Part shown: positions 43,718 through 55,766 of the stretch, one piece after another | How positions within the stretch are numbered: position 1 is the first letter of the stretch | Layout: each line of letters opens with the position of its first letter | Assembly (NCBI GenBank): GCA_020912385.1 | Contig: CP087207.1 | Coordinates: 2,542,001 to 2,606,000, forward strand | From: Neofusicoccum parvum | Lineage: Eukaryota; Ascomycota; Dothideomycetes; Botryosphaeriales; Botryosphaeriaceae | DNA: 64,000 nucleotides | Direction: 5' to 3' | Notes under the pieces: generated by a model | Database searches by the model: none | Told to the model about the DNA's origin: nothing | What the model saw: the letters and a program-made list of their open reading frames with translations, nothing else | Translations under genes and position numbers: made by a program

Positions 43718-44772
43718 GCACGGCCAGGGGGATCAGTACGATGGCGGTCACGTAGAAGGGTTTCTTTACGGCGTTGGAAAGGGAGGGTTAAAAAGCTTTG
43801 CCATGCGAGTATATGACTCCTAAACGTGGGAAGTAATTGGGTTGGGAAGAGCGGCTGTGATATCACATCAAGTTTAGGGCATCATCATCATCAGCAGCGG
43901 CAGCATCCGACATGCTTTTTTGCTTGGGTATAGCATGGCCTTCGCACTGGTAGCATGGGTTCATCCAGCATAGAGGATATTGCCTAGACATAACTGATCA
44001 TCGGGTGAGGACGGATACCCTTATTTAGGCTCTTGGTGGAGGTACAAAAAAAAAAAGTGCAGATCAACAAAGGAATGGATGAAGGGCATCTTCGCCGAAG
44101 ACATAATACCGCTCAAACACCTTGTCAAAGCGACACTTGTGCTTGTTTCGAAAGCGCAATATGAGCAAGACATTCAATGCCTTCGTAGGTTGTTGAGGCA
44201 TGGCAATGGTTAGATTTGCGGCGTTCCGATGTACAACTTCTATAATTGAACTGCAATACTTGATTGCTCAGTAAGCAGAACCAGAGTCTCGTAGTACTGT
44301 TAGTCGTACCCATCTTGTTTGTTGCGATCGAAACTGCCTAAACTGCATTCGCGCCTGTACAAGAGGGATGCTGCGGCCGAAAGGTGGCTATCGACTATGA
44401 ACACTACGTAAAGGGTTGAACCATTCCGGGTGGCTTATTTATGTTACTCCCATGGAACTTTTGCGTCTGGCCTGGCTCTCCATGTAGAGGAACAAGATCA
44501 CTTTTGGGTCAAATATGTCCTAATTAGAAGTTATGTTTTTTTCGCGCTTGTCAACAGCCGCGGCACCTTTCTGTGAAACGAAGGCGTCGCACAGGGCACT
44601 TCAATCGTGAACATAAAGGATATCATAATTGAGCTGGTTAGTCATCCCATTTTGACTAATCTTTTTTGCAGCTACATCACGAGGCCTTCTTGAACCCCAT
44701 TAGACCATGACGGAGGGAAAAGAAATGGATCACCCAAACCACCGCAGATACCGCGCGAAATCACCCCGACTC
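43718..44772. other. intergenic, AT-richer
   Basis: About 1 kb between convergent genes (TAF11 plus, RPL4 minus), with an A13 run near 44045 and several stop-rich frames. No gene seen; 3' UTRs expected. Confidence 0.45.
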
Positions 44773-46128
44773 TTAGTTCTCGTGCAGAGTGGAGACGAAC
44801 TCCGCCGCCGGCGCCGGGGCCTTGCCCTGCTCGATCTTCTCCTGGCCGAGCTTCTGGGCAGCGAACTGCTTGGCGTAGGGGTTGAGCCTGAGCAGGACCT
44901 GCTTGTTGACGAGAGGGTTCTTCTTCTGGACAACAGTGCGCTTGGTGATGGCGCTGCCCTTGACGGGGCGGAGGACGGACTGGATTTCCGAGGAGTTGAT
45001 GATCGCGGCAATGTCGGCCTGCTTGACAACGGCAGAAGGGAGAAGGAAGTCCTTCTTGAGCGCAGAAGGCTCGGTGGTCGAGCCGTAGATCTTGTCAAGA
45101 GCCTGGAAGGCAGAGGAGGTCCAGACAATGAAGCGGCCGAGGTGACCACCGGGAGCAAGCTGGAGGAGGTTGAGGGAGTAGACGGACGAAGTCTCGACAC
45201 CGGGGATGTTGCGGAAAGCGGTGACGAGCTCCTTGCCGTCGGACTCGGGGTCGTAGACGACGAGGGGACCGCGGCGCTGGCGGTGACGGCGGCCACGGAG
45301 CTTGCCCTTACCAGCACGGAGCTTCTTGGAGTTCTTGACCTTCTCGACATCAGCGCCGGCACCGACAGCCTTCAGGAGAGCAACGGCGGCGGAAGTCTTG
45401 GCGATGGCAGCGTTGGCAAAAGCGGTCGAGGAAACGACCAGAGGGACCTCGGGGACGGTCGAGACCTGGTGGCCACGGGCGAGCAGGAGAGCGGGGCTGG
45501 AAGAGGCAGCCAGGGCAGAGGCAGTAGCGAAGCGCCTGATATTGTCATTAGTCCTGCTCCCAGAATAGCGCCTTTTCCTGTGCACTCACTTCTGGCCGAC
45601 GTTGACCTTCTGGTGCCACTTCCTCCAGACCTTGGTGGGAGCGAACATGCGACCAGAGCGGCACTGGTTACCGAAGGCAGCCTGACCGGCACGGTGGGTA
45701 CCACCACCGGAGACACGGGGGATACGGGCGACAGCGCGACCTATGTAGGGTTTTCCATCAGCCTAAGCTCTTCTACAATTGTTTTCGCCGTCTCGAGCGC
45801 GGGCATTGTCCAATTCGCGGATTTCGAGATTTTGCGAATTTCGAGATTTTTCGTTCGGGGTGTACTGACCGGTACCCCAAGACTCAGCGGAGGTCTGGTG
45901 GCCAGCCTTCTCGCTCACGGCGTACGGCTGCCTTTTGTTCTTGGCCATACCGGCGTGGACAGTCCTGCGCGGGGTCAGCCATGGTGGTCGATGTCGAAAG
46001 CGATGCGATGCGGCTTACTGGACGACGTCCGGGCGGATGGGGGCCTTGAACACCTCCGGGAGGGGGTGCGTCTGCTCGCTGGCCTTGCCATCGGCAGAGA
46101 TAATGGTAACAACAGGCCGGCTCGTCAT
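44773..46128 (-). CDS. RPL4: 60S ribosomal protein L4 (uL4)
   Basis: Core protein of the large subunit lining the exit tunnel. Four exons (46019-46128, 45870-45964, 45590-45740, 44773-45535) with introns of 54, 129 and 54 bp give 372 aa, typical for fungal L4. Start [11 protein letters not shown] at 46128; later marks are [20 protein letters not shown], the tunnel-loop region [20 protein letters not shown] and [20 protein letters not shown], then [22 protein letters not shown] and [16 protein letters not shown]. The C-terminal extension (from about residue 270) is Lys-rich. Introns crowd the 5' half, as usual in fungal ribosomal protein genes. Intron 2 holds a short direct repeat but no snoRNA that I can define. 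Confidence 0.97.
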
Positions 46129-48624
46129 CTTGACTGCTGTGCTCGTGGTGGTTAGTCCGTCGTGGTTGGAGGTCGAAAATTGCCGCGCTGGACGTAGACA
46201 GACTCGTGGTGCGGCTTCGCTTAGGCCGCTGCTTCGGGGCTAGCGCGCCAAGCGCCGTCTGCAGCGCTCCTGCGTCGAGTGCCTCCGTCAGTGCAAGAGG
46301 GCCGTCTCACAACTCTCCCGCATGCTCCTCCGCAGCACCCCGTCAAAGGCACACGACTCGTGGTAATCTTTTCAAATTGCCTTGGCGCCATTCGACGATC
46401 GTACTCGGGTCCCGCCCGCCCGCGCCTTGCTGTTTCTTTCTTGGGACACCGTCATCTGTTCTACGCTGCGACGCGTCGGCCGATGCTGCGCCTTCGAAGG
46501 TCTCACTTGCCCTCACTGCTTGCGCTGACAGTTCTGATCGCGCGCTGATGGCGCGACCAATTCCCGAGCAACCTCGGAGATTCTCATGACAAAGATGCAC
46601 AGCACCAAACCACGCGCACCCGGGCTGGTCCCGTCCGGTATGCATACATTCCAGGCAACACGCCCGTCATAAGCTCAGTCCGGGTCGCTAGATGCCACCT
46701 CCAAGGGTGCACAGATGTTGTATACAATCTCCATGTGCGCTGGCAGTGACTGTCTCGACCTGACGACCAGCGTGTGTCTCCCGGGACGCGCAAATTATCT
46801 GGACGGTAATTTGCACACGAGTCTGCTCTTCTGGCCTCGACCGAAATAGGAACACGTCCATGCCTGGGACAACTATCTCATGTAACCTTGCCCACGCTGT
46901 GCGGGATGCCCCGGTAAGCGAAATGGCCTCTGGGCGCAGGTAATTGTACGGCGAAGGTCTTCAGGCGGCGGGCAGGCCTCCTTTCACGTGGCTCGTTCTG
47001 GCAGAGCCTCCTGTCCATGACGAAGGCTGGGCTTACTCAGGACGCGGCCGTCCGCCTCGCCTCACTGAGAATCTCGCTACGCAATGCGCGACGTTACAGA
47101 TGATCGCTCCCTTCCGCTTCAGGGAAGCACTAATGGTCGAAATATGTTCTCCGCGCAACGCCTCACCCAGCCTGGCGGTGCGCGCCGCCTCCGTCAAAAC
47201 GGCAAAGGCTGACACTCGTCCGGCCATTCGCTCTGCCCGATTTGTCTCAGCAGTGCCGTCCTGAGATGCGGCTCCTGTGCTGAGTGCGCAATCGATTCTC
47301 AAGCTTTTAGGCTCGCATGCGGCGCGGACAGAAGGTGATCAGCACGCAGAGCTAGCAAGGAGGCGCTTCATCCGGACCGGTGTCGTTTATCGGGGTCGAG
47401 GGTGGATGAAACGCCTACCTGGGCCCTAGGAGCGCAGGATGGTGCGGAAGAGGCAACCAACGCCCGCCGTGGCCGGCACATGAAGGCCTCGCACCCCGGT
47501 CGCCGCATGCGCCCGCCCTCGGCTGTGAGATGAGGCTCCAGGCCGTCTCGTGGCAGGCCGAGTTTTTGACGGTTTCAGGTGGGCGATCCTGCGAGCCTTT
47601 GTTGATGCCAGCGGGCGCGGGGCCTTGGGTGCTGCGCCAGGGCGGGCGCCAGGAACGGCGACGCTGGCAGCTGTCGGCGCCGGCGTGCAGCAGCGCGGCG
47701 CGATTCGAGAGCAGCTCGCGGCGCGGGAAGGCAGCGCGCGACGCCGGCCGCAGGGCGCGGGCAGTCGTGTCTCGACGCAGCGCCCGTCTCCACGGCGCTG
47801 CAGCGCCTCTGCATGCCTGGGGCGTGATTGGCCGACGCAAGGGTAATATTTTTGGAAGTCACTAGGCCCGCCGGGGGCTAGCTGGCCTCTGGCCCGCGCC
47901 AGCGCTAAACGTAGGCGCCCCGAGTGGGCGTTGGGTCAGGTTGAATCTCTCTCCATTCGCGCCGCCTTCTGCTCTGCTTCCATTAACCCATTCCCACCGC
48001 GAACCCGCCCCTCCCACCACCGTGCCCTTCTTCCTGGATGCCGAGAGCTGCAGCGCCTGCCGTCAGCACCCCGTGCAGGCCTCGCCGCCGCTGAAATTCT
48101 CCCCTTTTCCTCGCGCCCGACCGAGAGCCCGCCGCCGTCTCTGCGAGACTCTGCTTAACTCCGCCCTTGAACGCGGCTCCTCGACAAAGCCAACCGCCGC
48201 GCGATCCCGCCTCTGTTCTTGCTGCATCCTTCCCTTTTGCGCATCGCTTCCCGCGCATCGGCGCCTCCGTTGAGCCAGTCATTCCTTTGAGCGCTTACTC
48301 GAGATCCGGCATCTCGTTTCAAGCTACCCGCCCATAGAGCCACCACCAACTGTCCAGTATGTATACCCATGCGCCTGCGCCTGCCTCCGCCCCCGACACT
48401 GCTCCTGTGCCCTCCGTCTGCTGCCCTCAGCGTTTCACGCACGCTGCGCTGAGCCCCACAGCATGTTGGCCGCCGGCCTGCCGACATCGCCAACACAAGC
48501 ATTGTTTGCAGCACATCCTCCGCAGCACATCTGGGAATCACCGCCCATGCTGTGCCACTCTCGCTTTGGCAACCCTTCTTCACTCACTTGCTCTTGTTCT
48601 TCGTGCCTCCCGCAGGCCACTGCC
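46129..48624. other. divergent intergenic region, RPL4 / DSP genes
   Basis: 2.5 kb between divergent starts. Open frames are Ala/Arg-rich and overlap on both strands, so none is called. It includes a likely 5' UTR intron of the phosphatase gene (48357-48615, listed separately). Confidence 0.45.
48357..48615 (+). other. probable 5' UTR intron of the DSP gene
   Basis: Consensus donor GTATGT at 48357 and a pyrimidine-rich tract ending CCTCCCGCAG at 48615, ten bases before the likely start codon at 48625. Removal of 259 bases would delete several upstream ATGs, including one at 48463 that opens the long frame. Confidence 0.45.
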
Positions 48625-51600
48625 ATGTTCAACCACGCTGACAGCCCGGCCATTCAAAGATCCTTTAGTTCAAAAATAACGTCTAATTTTCCACCTTCGA
48701 AGCACCTCGAGCGTCGCACCCGCCCTCAGTCGCCCTCCCGCCTTTCTGCATACCGCGCGTGCCATCCTCGTGGACGGGACGGACATCGTGGTACCGCGGA
48801 TCCGACCAGAGCCCCGGCAGGGTACGTTTCAAGCATGCCAGTGCAGACAAGCTCTCGGTCTCATGCTGCCCATATGCCGTCCTTTATGTCTGTCTTTGGA
48901 GAGGAATCAAATAATACTAGAGGGATGCCAGAGTACTCGGAGCGAAATGTGCCCGTCGCGCACAACCACTTGTTAAAACGGCCTGCGACGAGCAGCAGCG
49001 TGCTCTACAACCCGAACACCACCTTCACTGGGTTCCATCAACATCGGGGAAGTACGTCTACATCCGCTTCGGAATCCACAGATTCGTCTCCCACGACGAC
49101 TATCTCAACCATGGATGGATCTTCGCTTACAGAACCCTCGCCGGGCCCTTCACCAGCCTCTCCCGCGGCAAAGGCATCTCCTTCGTCGTTCTCTCCGGAT
49201 TTCCGTTCAAGAAGCACTATTGGCGACAAGAGCAAGGCCGGTGCAGCAGATGCTCACTTCTTCGAGCTGCAGCGGCCCACTACTCCGGCGAAAAAGCCTC
49301 GCAACTTGAAGGGTTTGGCTGTCAACACGGCTTCCACTCTCAGCCTTGGAGGCCGTACCGCAACTACAGCCGCTCTGCCAGTGCAAAATCCGCCTCCGTC
49401 GTCTTCTGCTCCTTCGTCACCCTCGTTCGTCAAGCCGCCTACTCCGCCGAGACGAAGACCGAGCAATCTGGCTTTGACCTTGCAAACCGGAGGCAATGGC
49501 GCGCTCCCTACGCTCTCCATTCCGCCGACGCCGTCTATAAAGCGGCCCAACACTTTACGGCACTTCCAGTCTTCACCGTCGCTACCGCTATGTTCGCCTG
49601 CCATCCCTCCTGCCGGTGGCATGGAACTGCCTCCGCCGTCGCGACCAAAACCGCAGCCCCATGGGTTTGCAGAGGTGCCTATGGAAGATGAAGAGGAGGA
49701 GCAAGAGCCGAATTTCGATGTTCCTCAGTCACGAGAAGAGAAGCCGGAAGCATATCCTAACGGGCCAATCTGCATCTACGAATCAGGTGTCGACCTTTAC
49801 TACGAGCCGACCGCCGATATCGCTGCTAGGTATGACGTGGTTCTCAACGTTGCAAGCGAGGTCGTCAATCCGTTCAAGAAAGCCGCCCAGGATGCGAAAA
49901 GGGATGCGAACGCTGTTTCAAAAGAAAACCCGACGCCGCCAAGAACCTCGGAGCTGACGCAGCCCTCCGACCGCACTTCAGCCGGAGGATCGGTAGCCCA
50001 AGCAACCAGTGAAAACTCAGCAGAGGCACAAGGAAGCTCCCCGACGACCCCCAAAGCCACGCCTTCTCTCGGAGATAGGGTGGAGAAGCGATCCTCGTCA
50101 AGCACGTCATACTCGAAGCCGGAGTATATCCACATCCCCTGGGAGCACAATACCGACATCGTACCCGACCTGTACACATTAGTCAGGGTCATCGATGACC
50201 GTGTGCAGCAGGGCAAGCGTATTCTTGTTCACTGCCAATGCGGCGTCAGCCGGTCAGCTAGCTTGATTGTGGCATATGGCTTGTACAAGAACCCTGGGAT
50301 CAGTGTCCAAGAGGCCTACGATGCCGTCAAGAAGCGGAGTAAATGGATCGGCCCTAACATGAACCTGATTATGCAGCTCCAGGAATTCAGGAATGGACTT
50401 CTTCGTGCAAACGGGCACAGCCAGGGCTACAAGGCAGGTGTCCCCAGAAGACTGTCACCGAATCCTATGGGATCCAGGAACAAGGACCAGTCTTCATTCG
50501 ATGCAGACTCTTCTGGTTCAAGAACTCCAGCAACAGCGCCCTTGCCGCCTGACTATGGGCCCGATCCCGCGCCACAGAGAGCAAGCACAGGCAACATGAT
50601 TCCGATTTCACCAGGTCCAACTTCAGCTCCATCTGGTCTCGATTGGACCACGCCTGGCTTCCGTCATACTTGGGGCGCATCGCTTGTTCCCATCGGCTCG
50701 CCAATTGAACAACCTTTCGTCGATCCCAAAGGTTATGTCATTCCCGTCGTCACCATCCAGCACCAACCTCGTTCGACCCCGGAACCCGAGAGGGAGGAGA
50801 GGTTCGAGAAAGAGAAGGGTAGGTCCGACAGCGACGCAACCGTGCGCCAAATTCCGAACTTCTCACGCCAGTTCGCGATCAGACAGCAGAACGATGATCA
50901 TGACGACTACACGAGTAACATTCCAACCCTTAATGTAATGGAAAGCACCACTTCAGCCGGGCATCAGCAGAAGGCCTTGGATCGATTGACCTCTGCTGCA
51001 CCGGCTCACCACAATTTGCAAATATCAAACGAGCCGGCCCCAGCGCTGAACGCGCGCAAGTCAAGTCTACAAGAACGGCGACAAAACAAGATGAAACAGC
51101 TCGCAGAGCCGTTTGCACCCAGGGCACTCGAATCTCAAGTCGACTCTACGCATTTGAAACCCTTTCAGATGGACAACAGCCTACCCTTGGCATCTCCGCT
51201 CAAAGCCAACTTCTCCTTCAATGATCCACCAAGGCAGGTGCGGCCAAATGATTCCGTCATTTCCATGTTTGATCGCCACAAGGAAAGCCGATCTTTACCT
51301 TTGGCAAGCAACGCGAGTGGAATACCTGAGCCTCTCGCATCGCCCAGATCCGAGGGATTTCATATGGCCGCGGTTGCAACGAAGGATGAAGGTGACGTGG
51401 ATTATGCCCTGTTATCGCCAACAAGATTTGAATTCCCAAAGAATCCGTTCGACGGGCCTGAGCCTGAAACTCAAACCCAGGCATCGATAAGCAAGCCAGG
51501 GGTCTCACCTGGACTTCCACCCCGTGTGCACGCAATCCTTCCTCCGGTTACAGAAGTCGACTCTCCCGAGCAGTCACCATTCCAAGGCTTTGGGTTCTTG

Positions 51601-52134
51601 GGCTCGCAGCCTTCGCCACGACCTACAACGCCACCGCAAGTTTCGAAGACTGCCTATCCACCGTCGGAAGAGCCGAGCCCCATGGCCGGTATCCGTCGCG
51701 CACGTACAGATGGACCTGAGCCATCGCCGAGACGCCTACGCGAACAAGACGGCCACCTCTCCACCACGGAGCCAAAACTTCGGCCGAAGTACTCTAATCC
51801 GGATCTTCATTCGCAACGCCGTCTCCGCGCATTCCAAAATGAAATGGAAGCGAAGTTACCCAGCCATAGCAACTCTCTAGCATCGAACGAAGCCGCGACG
51901 CTAATGTCACCGAGAGCACACGAGTTCACCCAGAATCCTTTCCACCTCACCCTGGAAGAAGCCCTTGGCTCCCCGCCGCCGGTTCATAATGGCAGGGTGC
52001 TCGAGCAGGAGGTTTTGGGGAAGAGCCTGGAAGTTCAAAGGTGCACTACGCCACATCCTATGGACATCGATCCCCGGAGCCCACCACAATCTGGAGTGAG
52101 CCCCATTACAAGAAACATCTGGGACGTCTTATGA
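48625..52134 (+). CDS. large dual-specificity protein phosphatase (Msg5-like MAPK phosphatase)
   Basis: Removes phosphate from Tyr/Thr, probably of a MAP kinase. Single coding exon, 1169 aa from the ATG at 48625. An upstream in-frame ATG (48463) adds 54 Cys/Pro-rich residues that look like spliced UTR. Residues 1-420 are Ser/Pro/Thr-rich and disordered. The catalytic domain (about 425-595) has ICIYESGVDLYYEPT and YDVVLNVASEV. A roughly 90-residue Ser/Thr insertion precedes IHIPWEHNTDIVPDLYTLV and the P-loop VHCQCGVSRSA (C537, R543, complete CX5R), then EAYDAVKKRSKWIGPNMNLIMQL. The 570-residue tail is again disordered and probably regulatory. The domain layout matches yeast Msg5-type phosphatases; identity with MSG5 itself is inferred. 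Confidence 0.93.
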   Translation: MFNHADSPAIQRSFSSKITSNFPPSKHLERRTRPQSPSRLSAYRACHPRGRDGHRGTADPTRAPAGYVSSMPVQTSSRSHAAHMPSFMSVFGEESNNTRGMPEYSERNVPVAHNHLLKRPATSSSVLYNPNTTFTGFHQHRGSTSTSASESTDSSPTTTISTMDGSSLTEPSPGPSPASPAAKASPSSFSPDFRSRSTIGDKSKAGAADAHFFELQRPTTPAKKPRNLKGLAVNTASTLSLGGRTATTAALPVQNPPPSSSAPSSPSFVKPPTPPRRRPSNLALTLQTGGNGALPTLSIPPTPSIKRPNTLRHFQSSPSLPLCSPAIPPAGGMELPPPSRPKPQPHGFAEVPMEDEEEEQEPNFDVPQSREEKPEAYPNGPICIYESGVDLYYEPTADIAARYDVVLNVASEVVNPFKKAAQDAKRDANAVSKENPTPPRTSELTQPSDRTSAGGSVAQATSENSAEAQGSSPTTPKATPSLGDRVEKRSSSSTSYSKPEYIHIPWEHNTDIVPDLYTLVRVIDDRVQQGKRILVHCQCGVSRSASLIVAYGLYKNPGISVQEAYDAVKKRSKWIGPNMNLIMQLQEFRNGLLRANGHSQGYKAGVPRRLSPNPMGSRNKDQSSFDADSSGSRTPATAPLPPDYGPDPAPQRASTGNMIPISPGPTSAPSGLDWTTPGFRHTWGASLVPIGSPIEQPFVDPKGYVIPVVTIQHQPRSTPEPEREERFEKEKGRSDSDATVRQIPNFSRQFAIRQQNDDHDDYTSNIPTLNVMESTTSAGHQQKALDRLTSAAPAHHNLQISNEPAPALNARKSSLQERRQNKMKQLAEPFAPRALESQVDSTHLKPFQMDNSLPLASPLKANFSFNDPPRQVRPNDSVISMFDRHKESRSLPLASNASGIPEPLASPRSEGFHMAAVATKDEGDVDYALLSPTRFEFPKNPFDGPEPETQTQASISKPGVSPGLPPRVHAILPPVTEVDSPEQSPFQGFGFLGSQPSPRPTTPPQVSKTAYPPSEEPSPMAGIRRARTDGPEPSPRRLREQDGHLSTTEPKLRPKYSNPDLHSQRRLRAFQNEMEAKLPSHSNSLASNEAATLMSPRAHEFTQNPFHLTLEEALGSPPPVHNGRVLEQEVLGKSLEVQRCTTPHPMDIDPRSPPQSGVSPITRNIWDVL

Positions 52135-53846
52135 TGGCTAGTCTCGCGGCGCTGATCCGCTCACGATCCTCGAACCCGACGCATCAGCGTCACGGGCCCC
52201 TGCCGATAGTGTGGGGCTCGGGAAGGCGCCTGAGGTTCCAGAACAAATTTCGCTCTAATAGGTGCCATGGCGACCCATTTCCTGCTTTCCCATCATGGAT
52301 ATCTCTCCTGCCACTCATGACAGAAGGAATACCCCGCCAAGCAGATGCTACGGTGCTGTGCCACTCAAAGCCTCATTTGGATTCAAATGAAAGGCCCAGT
52401 GCCCAGACGTCAGCTTGTGCTAGCAGCCGGGCGGATCGCAACAGCCGGAGCCTGTGCGTCAGCTGCGCCTCCGCATTGCGCACACTGCACATGCGAGCAA
52501 TAATGCAGATGATTGCATCCTGGCCGATCATAATCAGTTTCCTTCCAATACACTTCTCTTTCATACTCGTTTCTTGTCAAGCATTTTCGTTACCCAGCAT
52601 CATCCCCACCCGTAACTATCGCTACTATTATCTCTATCTTTGTTCCTTATGTCTTAGCTTTCGCACCTTTTACTCTCCGGGTTGCTGCTTCGACTTCTTG
52701 GATGCGCGCTTTTTGTTGGCCTTCCCAGAGCGAAAGCGTTGGCGTTTCAAAAAGGGAAGTCATTTTCTTGCTTCCTGGGACTTTGCGTTTACATCTCGTC
52801 CGGCACGAAGGATGCCTTTACCCACCCACCTACAATCGTAGTGTCTACATTCGCTCATCACATTCCTACCGCAACTTGTTGTCTATTTTCGTTCGATTGT
52901 TTTCCTTTTCTTTTCTTTGCTTTTTGCGTCTTTGCTTTTTTTTTCCCTGATGGTCATGACGAATAAATAAACCTGGCGCGATTTTTGGGTACGTGTGTAT
53001 TGGAGCGTGCTGTAGCGCCCAATCTACTATTTGGTGTTACTGTGGGAAAACAGACAGAGGGTGCTGATGGGGGATTACAAGGCAGATACCTGGGCAGATG
53101 GGATGGATGGGGCGGAGAGCAGGAGCGTCCACGGATGCTTCTTTGTTTCTCCCAGGGCAGTTTCTGGGTAGTGAGTTCTTTCTTTGCACATAAGAGCCAA
53201 TCAAAGAATTGGATAGTACAAATGTGTTCCCCTGCTGGCCGTGAAAGATGTCCAGGATGGGAAACAATGTGCCCACCGCGCTGGCTATTGGAAAAGACCC
53301 TGCATGAGTGTGTGGTACCCGAGCAGCCAGATGAAACTATGCGCGTCATGGATGGGGACACAAACGGAGGGATGAAAGTCGGGGAGGGTTGCATTGATTG
53401 CGGTCCTGTTGCAGATGGACGGGCATGGAAGGGCGCAACGGGACGAGGACGTTTAATTTGCCCGGTTCGTGGAGCGGCTCCACAGCGGCGATGACGCGCA
53501 TTGAGTTGACGGCATCCAGGCACAGCAGGACGCAGGCGGTTGATTCGCAGCGACAGGGCAGGATGATGATTCGTGAACGGCGGTAGGGCTGAGGAGGTCA
53601 CGTGTAGATGCGTCTGGTTCGCGGCTGGGGCTGGTTGTTTACTCGCCGGCCGCCGTCGACCACACGGGCCCCAACCTTCGTCTGTTGCGTCACCCGCTCC
53701 AGGTCTCTCCACCGCTTCTCTTCCCCGCCCGGAGCGAGCTACTGCCGCGTCGCCCGCCGCTCGCGTCTTCCCACCTCTGCTGCGCCTTTTATTGCGCTCC
53801 GGCCGCGCCCTGCTCGCTGATTGTGCTCGCCTGACACACTCGCACA
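52135..53846. other. intergenic, DSP 3' flank and next promoter
   Basis: 1.7 kb. T-rich to pyrimidine-rich around 52560-52960, consistent with a 3' UTR or promoter. A 408-codon minus-strand frame (52954-54180) is antisense to the next gene and lacks domain features, so it is not called. Confidence 0.45.
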
Positions 53847-55766
53847 ATGGTCCACACACGTCGCCAGTCGTCGAGGCTGCGAAGCACCCCGCAGGTACAC
53901 CGCTCCTAGCCGTTCCAGCTCCAATCCCCATCGCCCGGTGCAGCAGCACATCCATTCCAATGCATCTACTGACATTCTCAGCGTCGTCGCGACACCAACA
54001 CTCCTGACGGCGTGGCCTCGCCCGCCGTCGCTCCGACGCCCAAGATGCCCGCGTTGGGCGAAGTCGACGAGCAGCTCGAGACTGCGTTGCCGACGCAATC
54101 TGCCACACCGAGTACCTCCAACCACACCGCTCCCAACATGCCCGAGGTCGTTGTTTGCACCCCGACCGCCCAGACACCAATTGAGCCGAGCCGCATTGAG
54201 ATGCACCCGCATCGCTACCAGCACAGCACAGCCAAGCCTTTGGACGAAGCTCGTTGGTTGGGCTTTCAGAATATGGGCGCTTGCACCGAGCCGGTCAAGA
54301 AGGGATCGAGCAAGATCCCTATTACGCAGGCAACTCCTACCAAGTCGCAGGAAATGACTACCAACTTCTCGACGCCCGAGTTCAAGTTCCGTTTCCGCCG
54401 CCCGTCGCTCGAGCTTAGCCCCGAAGGCAAGAAGTTGATGGAAGAGAGCAGGCAGGAGGCGGAAAAGATCCGGGCTCAGATGGCAGCCAACCCCGAACAA
54501 TATGGTATTGAAAAGACGGAGGACATTGCCCGTAGGATCGCAACACCCAAGAGCAAGAGCGGTCGCTTCAGCGATGCTCACATGGCCGAGTTCAAAAAGA
54601 TGGATTCTATTGCCAACCACCCCTCAGCCCTTCGTGCCGACCGCAACCGCCTGAAGCCCGCTACCGCTGCCCTCAAGCGTTCGCCGTCCAAGGCTGAGCT
54701 AGACAAGCAGGAGAAGCCCAGCGGAAAATTGCCGCATACAAAGTCGATGGCAAACCTTCGCAAGGCAGAGGAGGACACCACGGCAAGCCCAGCTAAGCGC
54801 GTCAAGCACAGCAAGGAGGATGACGCGTCTGCGACCCGCCATATCTTGGATAAAAATGGTGGCAAGAAGCCAGGTGCTCACAAGAGTGTCAACGCTGCTC
54901 GCAGCAACAGTGGCATTCCACGCTCCTTGTCCCACCTCACCACTCCAACCAGGGCTTCTCTAGCTAGGTCGCAGAGTATGAAGACGCTGAAGAAGACGAC
55001 CTTCATCCCCACGTTGGCTCGGTCCCCGTCTACCCAGGCTCTGAAGACTCCTTCGAAGACGCCGTCCACCTTCATGGACAATCTCCGCAAGGCGAGCCAG
55101 ACAGTCTCGCGTCTGCCGTCTATGAAATCGATCCTCCGCAGCCCCGTCCGTCACTATTCGAACGACCCGGCCAAGATCGCTGCCGGCACGCACGCCTCAA
55201 CTCCGCCAGATGTGAACAAGAACCTTCCAGCCGTTCCGGCCACCGAGCCTGCGCAGAAGCGGGTCGTGTTCAGTGAGAGCACGCTGGAGAGGGCTGATGA
55301 TGGCAACGCCATGAAAACTCGTGCGTCGTCGGAGGTTCCTCAAGAGGCCCCGTCTGACGTTACCTATCCCAAGCTACCAGCTCTTTCGCCTCGTCGCTCC
55401 ATGGTGGGAGTGGGCGACTTTACCTTCCGCTCGGACAAGACGATCAATTTCGGCACTGGAATCAAAGGACCAACTATCCGTCACGTTCGTAGCAGCGATG
55501 CCTCTTCTACCCTCCCCGACCCTTTCAACAGCACGTCTCCTGCGAAGAAACGCAGGGTGGATGTGCCGGCCCAGATCACGGAAAGCGAGAAGGAGAACGA
55601 CGATGAGGATGGTGGTCGTCCAGCGAAGAGGGCCAAGACTTCGGCGAAGCCAGCTACGAAGAAGCCTGAGTCCAGCAGCAAGACTCCTCGGCGCAACCAA
55701 GCGGGCCGCGGAGCGCTGAGCCAGTCAAGGCTCAACGCGTTGGCGCAGCCGAAGCGTAGAGTCTAG
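53847..55766 (+). CDS. basic, Ser/Lys/Pro-rich nuclear-type disordered protein
   Basis: Two exons (53847-53894, 53982-55766) with an 87 bp intron (GTACAC donor, CTACTGAC branch, TCTCAG acceptor) give 610 aa. The small first exon supplies the ATG and a basic start (MVHTRRQSSRLRSTPQ), joined to RRRDTNTPDG. Conserved-looking islands are FSTPEFKFRFRRPSLELSPE with the helix EGKKLMEESRQEAEKIRAQM, and RFSDAHMAEFKKMDSIANHP. The rest is Ser/Thr/Lys/Pro-rich with many KR and SP sites, including KRVVFSESTLE and PAKRAKTSAKP, compatible with nuclear localisation and CDK phosphorylation. No enzyme domain. I do not recognise the gene; a chromatin or spindle role is a guess from composition. Confidence 0.8.

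Noticed and set aside
52954..54180. 408-codon minus-strand frame
   Set aside because: Antisense to the start of the 610 aa gene, Arg-rich, no family features.
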